A DNA stretch of 64,000 bases from an uncultured Candidatus Saccharibacteria bacterium. GTDB lineage: Bacteria; Patescibacteriota; Saccharimonadia; Saccharimonadales; Saccharimonadaceae. Shown here piece by piece: positions 55,468-62,558 of this stretch (within the stretch, counting starts at the first letter, position 1; every line of letters starts with the position of its first letter). Made by a program: the position numbers and the translations under genes. The stretch covers positions 1-64,000 of the forward strand of contig CALIJG010000020.1 in the NCBI GenBank assembly GCA_938018005.1, read 5' to 3'. The notes below the pieces were generated by a model. That model made no database searches. It saw nothing but the letters and a program-made list of their open reading frames with translations, and was not told where the DNA came from.

Positions 55468-56610
55468 ATGAGTTCACCACAGAATACACCACCGGCAGCC
55501 TTTGGTGGCCGGGCGCAGCGTCGGCGTTTGCGGCGGCATGGACGGCACTTTATGGGGCTGCGACACTTTGTGGGGCAACACCGCATGCCCGTGATAGTGA
55601 TTGGTGGGGCATTGGTGGTATTTGCTGGAGCAATGGCGTCATTTTCTCTACTCAATAAGCCTCGCCAGACCAAACCCGCCCCCGTTGTGGCAACGCAGAA
55701 AGCCCCAGAGGTGTATTATTCGCCCTTGACTGGCCTCAAGGTAGCCGACCAAGCGGCCACCACCAAGCCCGTCACCGCTGTGATGCTCGAGAATAGCCCC
55801 AGTGCTCGCCCCCAGTCAGGTGTTAAGCAAGCTGAGGTGGTGTACGAGGCAATTGCCGAGGCAGGTATCACTCGCTTTCTCGCGCTGTACCAGCAAAACA
55901 AACCAGCGATGATTGGCCCAGTGCGTAGCCTGCGGCCGTATTACATCGACTGGCTTGCGCCATACCAGCCCAGCGTAGCTCATGTGGGAGGTAGCTCACA
56001 TGCCTTGCAAGAGATCCGCAATGGTACCTACCGCGATATCGACCAGTTCTTTCATGAGCGCAGCTATTGGCGTGCCACCGACCGCCGTGCCCCGCACAAT
56101 GTCTACACCAGTGCCGAGCGGCTGGATGACCTCAATAGCAGCAAAGGCTACAAGCAGTCTGTCGTCAAGACCGCCCTTGCTCGAGCCGATGGCAAGCCGG
56201 CCAACCCTACGACCGCCACTGTGGCCGTCATCAACTTTGGCAAATCCGCCCGCTACAACACGCGCTACCAATACGATGCCAACACCAACACCTACCAGCG
56301 TAGCATTGGCGGCGAGGCTAGCTTGGACCGTGAGGAAGGGCAGATTGCGCCCAGCGTCGTGGTGGCACTAACCGTCCAGCAGACCACTGTGCAAGAGGAC
56401 GGCATTCGCGAAAATATCATCACCACTGGCCAAGGCAAAGCAACTATCTTCCAAAACGGCAGCGTAGTGGAGGGAATATGGCGCAAGACCGACCGTACTA
56501 GCCCCCTCGAGCTACGTGATGCTAATGGCAAGGCAATCGCTCTCACCCGCGGCCAGACATGGATCGCGGCAGTACCTGGTGGCACAGGGAGCGTGTCGTG
56601 GCAGCAATAG
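55468..56610 (+). CDS. DUF3048-domain exported protein
   Basis: A 380-residue protein: arginine-rich start, membrane helix at about 41-62 (signal anchor), then a DUF3048 domain (about 88-375; conserved P-L-T-G near 89, R-P-Q-S-G near 110, G-P-V-R-S-x-R near 150, G-G-S near 175, H-N-V-Y near 213). DUF3048/YerB proteins are extracytoplasmic proteins of Firmicutes and Actinobacteria. The start at 55468 is chosen because TATAAT (55453-55458) lies 9 nt before it. The downstream histidine kinase overlaps its end. Confidence 0.85.
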   Translation: MSSPQNTPPAAFGGRAQRRRLRRHGRHFMGLRHFVGQHRMPVIVIGGALVVFAGAMASFSLLNKPRQTKPAPVVATQKAPEVYYSPLTGLKVADQAATTKPVTAVMLENSPSARPQSGVKQAEVVYEAIAEAGITRFLALYQQNKPAMIGPVRSLRPYYIDWLAPYQPSVAHVGGSSHALQEIRNGTYRDIDQFFHERSYWRATDRRAPHNVYTSAERLDDLNSSKGYKQSVVKTALARADGKPANPTTATVAVINFGKSARYNTRYQYDANTNTYQRSIGGEASLDREEGQIAPSVVVALTVQQTTVQEDGIRENIITTGQGKATIFQNGSVVEGIWRKTDRTSPLELRDANGKAIALTRGQTWIAAVPGGTGSVSWQQ

Positions 56611-58148
56611 GCCCAGCCCGGCCATTGCCACCTCATCGTCCACCCACCCTTATTAAGCAGTATTGGCCGCGCTATAGCCGCCGTGCTATTGGTGCGAGTA
56701 TCCTGATGCAGTGCACTATTGCCGGGCTCGTGGCGAGCACGCTGTGGATGATTGGCCTAAACCCTAGCCAGCTGCAGTTTTGGCTGGTCATTATGGTTGT
56801 AGTATTGGCGAGTATCCCACTCAATATTTTCCTGCTCATGCAGCTGCTCACCCCGCTTAAAGATCTCACACACGCCCTCAGCCACGTAGCGGGCGAGCCT
56901 AGTACCATTACACCGCCCAACCCCAATGCAGCACACTTCGAGCGCGATGGCTTTAAGCCGCTGCTGCAATACATCTACCAAACGGCCGCACTAGCTGGCC
57001 AAAACCCGCCGAGCCAAGCTCAAGCACAAGCTGCCCAGATCGAGGCCGCGCTGAATCAGACAAGCGCTGGCGTTGCCATCCTCACCAGCCAGGGGCAGGT
57101 ACGCTACCACAACCGCCACACCCCACTACGCCAGAGCCATGATGGCGCGGCCGAGCTCGAGCTATTATTTGAGCCAGGCGATGGTCTGACAGAGTGGCTC
57201 GTACACTGCCGCCGCAGCGCTGTCCACGCCGAGAAGACCTGGCTGCGCGTTGCAAACAAGCTGGTGGGTGAACCTGGGCGGCGTATCTTCGACATTACGG
57301 CCAATTATGAGAAGGGGAGCAGCGCCGAGGTTATACTGGTGCTACACGATCGCACCACCCTCTACCAGCCCGAGGACGATGACCTCGATTTCATCGCCTT
57401 TGCCGCACACGAGCTGCGCGGGCCCATCACCGTTATTCGCGGCTACCTGGATGTCCTCACTGAGGAGGTTGGCCCAGCGCTGACTGGCGACCAACACGAG
57501 CTGCTGGGGCGGCTCGTCGTCTCAGCCAATCGCCTCAGCGGCTACGTCAACAATATTCTCAATGCCAGCAAGTTCGACCGCCGCCACCTGCGCGTCCACC
57601 TAGCAGAAGAGTCAGTGGCTAGCATCTACAATACTATCCGCGACGACATGCAGCTGCGCGCCACCACCCAAGGCCGCACACTCACGGTGGATATCCCCAC
57701 CACGCTGCCCACCATTGCGGCCGATCGCTCCAGCCTGTCTGAGGTGCTGAGCAATATCATTGATAACGCGCTCAAATATAGCAACGAAGGCGGGCTCGTA
57801 GCCGTCTCGGCAGTGCAAGATGGTGCATTCGTCGCCATCAAGGTGCAAGACCACGGCATCGGCATCCCCGCCAATGTCATGGGTAATCTCTTTCATAAGT
57901 TCTACCGCTCGCACCGCAGCCGCGAGACCGTAGCCGGCACGGGTATTGGGCTCTACATTAGCAAGGCGATCGTCGAGTCACACGGTGGGCAGATCGGCGT
58001 GGTAAGCCGCGAAGGGGAGGGCTCGACCTTCACTATCACCATCCCCACCTACGCCAGCGTAGCAGACAAAATCGCCGATGGTAGCAACAGTCAGCTCATC
58101 ACCAGCGGCGGCGGCTGGATAAAAAACCACACAATGTATAAGGGATAA
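56598..58148 (+). CDS. sensor histidine kinase
   Basis: About 516 residues from a GTG at 56598 (an ATG at 56559 gives 529 residues with a longer overlap with DUF3048). Two membrane helices (about 32-55 and 62-88), an intervening PAS-like region (about 130-245), HisKA with the phosphorylated His in A-A-H-E-L-R-G near 271, then HATPase_c: N-I-I-D-N-A-L-K-Y near 383, D-H-G-I-G-I-P near 415, and G-T-G-I-G-L near 450. It overlaps the DUF3048 gene and is followed by a response regulator; together they form an operon. Confidence 0.93.
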   Translation: MAAIGPARPLPPHRPPTLIKQYWPRYSRRAIGASILMQCTIAGLVASTLWMIGLNPSQLQFWLVIMVVVLASIPLNIFLLMQLLTPLKDLTHALSHVAGEPSTITPPNPNAAHFERDGFKPLLQYIYQTAALAGQNPPSQAQAQAAQIEAALNQTSAGVAILTSQGQVRYHNRHTPLRQSHDGAAELELLFEPGDGLTEWLVHCRRSAVHAEKTWLRVANKLVGEPGRRIFDITANYEKGSSAEVILVLHDRTTLYQPEDDDLDFIAFAAHELRGPITVIRGYLDVLTEEVGPALTGDQHELLGRLVVSANRLSGYVNNILNASKFDRRHLRVHLAEESVASIYNTIRDDMQLRATTQGRTLTVDIPTTLPTIAADRSSLSEVLSNIIDNALKYSNEGGLVAVSAVQDGAFVAIKVQDHGIGIPANVMGNLFHKFYRSHRSRETVAGTGIGLYISKAIVESHGGQIGVVSREGEGSTFTITIPTYASVADKIADGSNSQLITSGGGWIKNHTMYKG

Positions 58149-58170
58149 CAGAGGTAGTAGGGGAGAAATT

Positions 58171-58542
58171 ATGGCAATTCAGACAATTCTCGTCATCGAA
58201 GACGATCGCTTCATCGGCGAAATGTACGTGCGCAGCCTCCGCAAAGCGGGCTACACGGTAGATTGGCTCATCGACGGGGCAGACGGCCTCGTGGCAGCAC
58301 GCAACAACCACTACGACCTCATCCTGCTCGACATCATGCTCCCCGAAAAGCGCGGCAGCGAAATCCTCCAGGCACTGCGCGCCGAGCCGCAGCACATCGC
58401 TGGCACAAAGATCGTCATCATGACCAACTTCGACCAAGACGAATCCACCCGCCTCGCTCTCCAAACTAGTGTGGACGGCTATCTCATCAAAGCCGAGATC
58501 ACCCCACGGCGATTACTGGAGATTATTGCGGGGATGCAGTAG
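58171..58542 (+). CDS. single-domain response regulator
   Basis: A 123-residue CheY-like receiver with the acidic pair E-D-D at 10-12, phospho-acceptor Asp54 in L-L-D-I-M-L-P, Thr near 89 in I-M-T-N-F and Lys near 107. No output domain is fused. It is probably phosphorylated by the kinase encoded 22 nt upstream. An AGGGGAG ribosome site precedes the ATG. Confidence 0.93.
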   Translation: MAIQTILVIEDDRFIGEMYVRSLRKAGYTVDWLIDGADGLVAARNNHYDLILLDIMLPEKRGSEILQALRAEPQHIAGTKIVIMTNFDQDESTRLALQTSVDGYLIKAEITPRRLLEIIAGMQ

Positions 58543-59479
58543 GCTTTTCTTTTTTGTAGATAGAGTCTATCTTGAGCTTATGTAGTAAATCTACCACACC
58601 ATCACTCGGATCAAAGGCGTGGGGGGAGTCAAACGGTCCATTCACTTTTTGGCGAACTGCTTCGACTGTTTTTGATCCACTTAGTCGCAGTTGCAGATTC
58701 GGCAGCAACAGCCCTCGCCAGCCATCCATCATACGATACGATGTAAGCGCCATCTGCCCAATCCGGCAGTCAATAGCATATGCTCGCAGCTCATGCGATA
58801 GGGTACGACGCTCAAGTTCACCATCCCTCTTCGCAAGCCATACAGGGTGCTCGATATCATCTTTCGCGTGTGTTAACTCATGACTTAGCGTTACAACCTG
58901 TCTGCTTCGACGTCTTTGATCCATATTAATAACAACATTCGGCTGATTATTAATTATAGAATCAATAACGATACCACCCTCAGCATCTCGCCTTCCTGAT
59001 CCCGATCGGAAATTGAATGTCAGCCCTGCCGTACTTGATCTTTCAAGACTTAGTTCTTCATAGTCCTTTGCATCGCATTGCTTAGAGCCTTGCAAACTCT
59101 CACTGAAGAGTCCCCATTTTGTCAACTCATCAAGGTCCGGATCTATACGTACGACACTGTACTGCTCCTGCGTCATGTCTGTCATTGACGTATATGCAAC
59201 TTCGCCAGGGCGCAGACCTACCACAGGAATTATCCGTTCTTTGCGCCAACCAGGCACCTCGTCAATTATTCCATCAGCACTGATATCAGGCACGCGTGCA
59301 CAATCAACAGCTTCAACGAGATGTGCTGCGTGCTCTCCCAGTACATCTTGGGCTTGCGCGCTTCGTGCCATTGTATGAAGGGCCTCCAGCGACCGCTTCA
59401 GCTCATCTTGCCGCGCTGCATACTCAGCAGGGTGCGGCGTGTTACTTCTATTGCTCTCTCTCTCTCTCTCTGCTGTCAT
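58523..59479 (-). CDS. putative HExxH metalloprotease or effector (M91-like)
   Basis: A 318-residue soluble protein without a signal peptide. S-H200-E-L-T-H204-A matches the HExxH zinc motif with the S-H-E-L-x-H-A pattern of M91/NleD-type effectors; acidic residues follow 4-6 residues later. The start is at 59479, with TATAAT (minus strand, 59486-59491) 6 nt upstream (leaderless). The first codons (about 4-9) lie in (AG)9, so slippage would cut off the frame. The role as a toxin or host-directed effector is inference; an inactive homologue cannot be excluded. Confidence 0.55.
   Translation of the reverse strand: MTAERERESNRSNTPHPAEYAARQDELKRSLEALHTMARSAQAQDVLGEHAAHLVEAVDCARVPDISADGIIDEVPGWRKERIIPVVGLRPGEVAYTSMTDMTQEQYSVVRIDPDLDELTKWGLFSESLQGSKQCDAKDYEELSLERSSTAGLTFNFRSGSGRRDAEGGIVIDSIINNQPNVVINMDQRRRSRQVVTLSHELTHAKDDIEHPVWLAKRDGELERRTLSHELRAYAIDCRIGQMALTSYRMMDGWRGLLLPNLQLRLSGSKTVEAVRQKVNGPFDSPHAFDPSDGVVDLLHKLKIDSIYKKEKPTASPQ
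59454..59471. repeat. (CT)9 / (AG)9 repeat in the start of the HExxH gene
   Basis: Nine uninterrupted dinucleotide units 9-26 nt inside the coding sequence of the minus-strand gene. Slippage by one or two units shifts the reading frame; three units keep it. Such repeats mark phase-variable genes. Confidence 0.75.
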
Positions 59480-59713
59480 GTGGTGATTATACTACATTTT
59501 GTGTAGAACGCAATAGCGAACAAGCTTATTTGGGTAACTTTCCCTCATATAGCACACCTATCGCATCAAATATACTCCAGATGAGAGTGATATACGGTGA
59601 GTATCTGCCTAGTGTGTCACTGCTCTATATTTCTTATCTGGTCAGTCTGTTATGCAAAGGTGGTGGCGACACCTCAGCTCTTGCTATGCATCTCAAAATA
59701 ATACTACAAATAA

Positions 59714-59890
59714 AAACACCTCGCCCAGGCAAGGTATCATAACATACGATATAGTGGTGAGCCTACAAATATAAATGTGGAACTCCTTTTTCGCGATTTG
59801 TTTGCGCTGCGGGATCGTTTCAAGGAGCTGGGTATGGTCATTAAAAACAGCGAGGTGTATTTACCAGATTTGGAGGAGCGTGATGTTTAA
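59714..59890 (+). pseudogene. C-terminal remnant of an upstream gene
   Basis: An open frame ending at TAA 59888-59890 encodes a ~58-residue C-terminal-like sequence (F-R-D-L-F-A-L-R-D-R-F-K-E-L-G...L-P-D-L-E-E-R) that overlaps the start of the next gene (59883). There is no good start codon; a TAA at 59711 closes it upstream. It looks like the cut-off tail of the gene once before the PLD-like gene, consistent with an insertion or deletion boundary near 59.7 kb. Confidence 0.4.
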
Positions 59891-60347
59891 TTTGCGAAAA
59901 CCAGATTCAAAACTCTACGACCAAAATACTTTTGACAACCAGTTTATGCGCGACTTACGAAAAGCCCGCAAAAGCATTATCATCGAAAGCCCGTTCCTTA
60001 GAGTCGCCCGAGTTGAAAAATTCACTCCAATACTCCACTGGCTCAAAAAGCGTGGCGTGGTAATATTACTTAATACCAAACCGCCCGAGGAACATGACGG
60101 AATATATCAATTACAAGCCCGAGAGTCTCTAAGTTTACTACAATCAGCGGGCGTCGAAGTTCTTTTTACGGTCAAAAAACATCACCGCAAATTGGCCATC
60201 ATCGACAGGCGGATTATTTACGAAGGCAGCCTAAATATTTTTTCGTATCGCAACAGTTGTGAGATAATGAGAAGGACAACATCTGCGCTTGAGGCGGAAA
60301 TGTTGATAGATTTTATCGGCTTAAATAAATTTATGGAGGTGAGATAA
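59883..60347 (+). CDS. PLD-superfamily protein (single HKD motif)
   Basis: A 154-residue protein with one H-x-K-x4-D motif (H-R-K-L-A-I-I-D, about residues 102-109) in the phospholipase D fold, which dimerises to form the active site in small nucleases and lipases such as Nuc/BfiI. It may be a nuclease, typical in mobile regions. The start at 59883 follows GGAGGAG; the frame is open further upstream to 59775 but that has no such site. Confidence 0.7.
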   Translation: MFNLRKPDSKLYDQNTFDNQFMRDLRKARKSIIIESPFLRVARVEKFTPILHWLKKRGVVILLNTKPPEEHDGIYQLQARESLSLLQSAGVEVLFTVKKHHRKLAIIDRRIIYEGSLNIFSYRNSCEIMRRTTSALEAEMLIDFIGLNKFMEVR

Positions 60348-60349
60348 TT

Positions 60350-60577
60350 ATGAACGACGAGGATACAATAAAGAATCTTCATCTGTACGAAGATGAAGAA
60401 ACGATTCAGAAAACGATTCACTATCTGGAGCTTCACGACCCAGACAACGCTAATCGCGAATACGCGGTCGGATTCTTGAAGTTTATGCAGCGATTTGCGC
60501 ATGTCGCGAGTAAGAGCGAGGGGTTTGATTTTGAGGGGTCTCTAGAGAAATATAAGACAAAACGCAAGGACGATTAA
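60350..60577 (+). CDS. small acidic protein partner of the PLD-family gene
   Basis: A 75-residue acidic protein, no recognised family, starting 2 nt after the PLD gene's stop with GAGGTGAG just upstream, so coexpressed. It may be an inhibitor or accessory subunit. Confidence 0.6.
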   Translation: MNDEDTIKNLHLYEDEETIQKTIHYLELHDPDNANREYAVGFLKFMQRFAHVASKSEGFDFEGSLEKYKTKRKDD

Positions 60578-60596
60578 TAACGCAACTCTAATTTAG

Positions 60597-61184
60597 CTAG
60601 CGATATATTCTATAGCGTTTTGTTTTCAAAGCACTAATTGTAGACTCTATTTGACTGAAGGCGCCTAGATAGTCGCTTTCGGATAATTGCGCCCCCTTCT
60701 GAAACTTATCAGTTAAGGCTGGATATGCACTTCTGTCGAACGGGGACGCTATTCTCTCCTTAAAATCGGTCAACAGAGGGCTTGATTCTCTTACTATAGT
60801 GTCCATCCTATTTTGTATTTTACGTATTAATCTACGTAGTTGCTTCACATTCTCTTCACTTATGCTCTCTTTGGCGTATGTTTCAAGGTAGAGGCTATCG
60901 ACAGCTTCCAGTAATCTAATGATTTCTTCAATTTCCCCACAAACGATCACCTCATAGCTTCGTTGACTATTTAATTTTCTATCTATAATAAAAGGTGTTA
61001 CGGAGACTGATATCGCTAACGCCAATAGAGCAACAACAGACCCTAAGTCTACTTGTGTATTGATAGACATGAGCTTATGGTTAAACAAAAAGTGATACCC
61101 TACAGCTCCAATTAGAATTCCTATGAGAACCCATACAGTAGTCAACGAGAAACTCTTAATTGTTGATGTCGATACTTTCATCAA
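60597..61184 (-). CDS. two-helix membrane protein with cytoplasmic helical domain
   Basis: A 195-residue protein with two membrane helices (about 15-38 and 47-68) and a helical C-terminal domain (about 75-190). No family recognised. Its start overlaps the STAS-like gene's end by 29 nt, so it is the third gene of an operon with the STAS/GHKL ATPase and STAS-like genes. It could be the effector or sensor of the system. Confidence 0.65.
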   Translation of the reverse strand: MMKVSTSTIKSFSLTTVWVLIGILIGAVGYHFLFNHKLMSINTQVDLGSVVALLALAISVSVTPFIIDRKLNSQRSYEVIVCGEIEEIIRLLEAVDSLYLETYAKESISEENVKQLRRLIRKIQNRMDTIVRESSPLLTDFKERIASPFDRSAYPALTDKFQKGAQLSESDYLGAFSQIESTISALKTKRYRIYR

Positions 61185-61476
61185 TATAATCCCAGAATCT
61201 CTTTATTAGTCCAGGCTCATCATCGCTTTTGATTTTTATCTTTTCTCGTACATCCAGACCGTCTTTTTTACACTGTTGCGATATTTCCAACGCAAGCTCT
61301 GACAGGAATGAAGACGCATACCCCCAAGTGTTATCAAAATCAATGAGTATAGATTCTTTATCATTGAGGTGTTGTTTAATATAACTATCAAAAAACTCCT
61401 CAGCAGAACCGTCACCGTCGCTTTTATATCTGGCGCCCGGTAGGGTTGTGAAGTCGCTAACACGTATTATTACCAT
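61156..61476 (-). CDS. STAS-like domain protein (DUF4325 type)
   Basis: A 106-residue protein with the DUF4325 layout: S-A-E-E-F near 24, then I-L-I-D-F-D near 44-49 followed by the S-S-F-L-S-E-L helix start (residues ~56-62). The ATG at 61476 is favoured over 61551 because it lies 2 nt past the upstream gene's stop. DUF4325 proteins often pair with GHKL ATPases, as here. Confidence 0.7.
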   Translation of the reverse strand: MVIIRVSDFTTLPGARYKSDGDGSAEEFFDSYIKQHLNDKESILIDFDNTWGYASSFLSELALEISQQCKKDGLDVREKIKIKSDDEPGLIKRFWDYIDESIDINN

Positions 61477-61477
61477 A

Positions 61478-62518
61478 TTACTCAATACAAACCTCCCAGT
61501 AGTATATTGTTGCTGACAGGTTTTCAGATGAATCCTTCTCAATACTACCAATATTAACTAGGTTAACCTTAGTTTTGTTTGTAATTATCTCAAATCTTTT
61601 ATACATATCGTCACCACTTACTGTATCGTATATATATTTTATACCTTTACCTCTCTGTCGTAAAGCCGTGCGACTTTGTAGGCCTTTTGGTATAGCTTGT
61701 CTAAAGAACTCGCCTTGAGAGCTTTCTCGCTTGATTATCGTATGCCACCATGGCGATCTTCCTTGCTGCTGGCTATTAGCCTTATCGATTAGAGTTTCGT
61801 AAATACCAACGCCCATATCTATTATGCAGTATTGTTTAACCTTGTCTCCGTTGTTATTCTTGGTTTCATACGTGTTAACGATCCAAGGGAGGGTGTAGCT
61901 GCTATCTGGATTGGCGTGATCCGCGGTATTTGTTACGATCTCAATAATTATTGGAGAAAGGTCTCGCAGTCTTTGTTTACTGTCTTCTCCAAAATAATCG
62001 ACAGTTTTCGTTAATATATCACTAATTGCCTCTTCGTTGACTTCATCTTCACTTCGAAACAAGAATGCTCCACTGTTAAAATCTGGTCTCATCTTTTTAA
62101 TAATAATGTTCTCAAATTGTGCCTCCTCGAAAAACCTGTACGCTGCAGAATTTGAAAGGGGGCTCGTTACTTTTAGGTATTTTAGTTTTGTATTTCTATC
62201 CAGCATAAACGCACCCAACAAGCACAATGTAGGAAGGTCGATTGAGGTTATCTTACGTAGATTTATCTGTGTATATTCTTTTTGATTCAGCATGCGCTTT
62301 ATGGTATTGAAGTATTTAATCACACTGTCTCTGTTATCTAGTATGGAGAAATTAGTCGGAGCATCCATTGACGTGTAGGATATATTCTTTGTGCCTTTTT
62401 CATGTAACCGATGATATTTCAAGAGCCTATTGTCATGAGAATGTTTCGCTCTTAGCTCTCGCTTGTGTTTTCTGCGAGCTATTCTTTGCTGCTTTTCTCT
62501 ATCTTTAATTTTTCGCAT
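61478..62518 (-). CDS. STAS + GHKL-ATPase protein
   Basis: A 346-residue protein. After a very basic N-terminus (about 1-45) comes a STAS-like segment (about 80-130, I-N-L-R-K-I-T-S-I-D-L-P-T-L) and a GHKL ATPase: N-box I-I-E-I-V-T-N-T-A-D-H near 191-201 with Glu193 and Asn197, G1 D-M-G-V-G-I at 234-239, and G2 R-Q-R-G-K-G-I near 287-293. It lacks the phosphorylated His domain of histidine kinases, so it resembles anti-sigma kinases (SpoIIAB/RsbW) or GHKL ATPase switches. TATAAT (minus strand, 62529-62534) lies 10 nt before the ATG. First gene of a three-gene operon. Confidence 0.75.
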   Translation of the reverse strand: MRKIKDREKQQRIARRKHKRELRAKHSHDNRLLKYHRLHEKGTKNISYTSMDAPTNFSILDNRDSVIKYFNTIKRMLNQKEYTQINLRKITSIDLPTLCLLGAFMLDRNTKLKYLKVTSPLSNSAAYRFFEEAQFENIIIKKMRPDFNSGAFLFRSEDEVNEEAISDILTKTVDYFGEDSKQRLRDLSPIIIEIVTNTADHANPDSSYTLPWIVNTYETKNNNGDKVKQYCIIDMGVGIYETLIDKANSQQQGRSPWWHTIIKRESSQGEFFRQAIPKGLQSRTALRQRGKGIKYIYDTVSGDDMYKRFEIITNKTKVNLVNIGSIEKDSSENLSATIYYWEVCIE

Positions 62519-62558
62519 ATTTGTATCTATTATAGCGTATAGCGTACACGCTTAAGCA

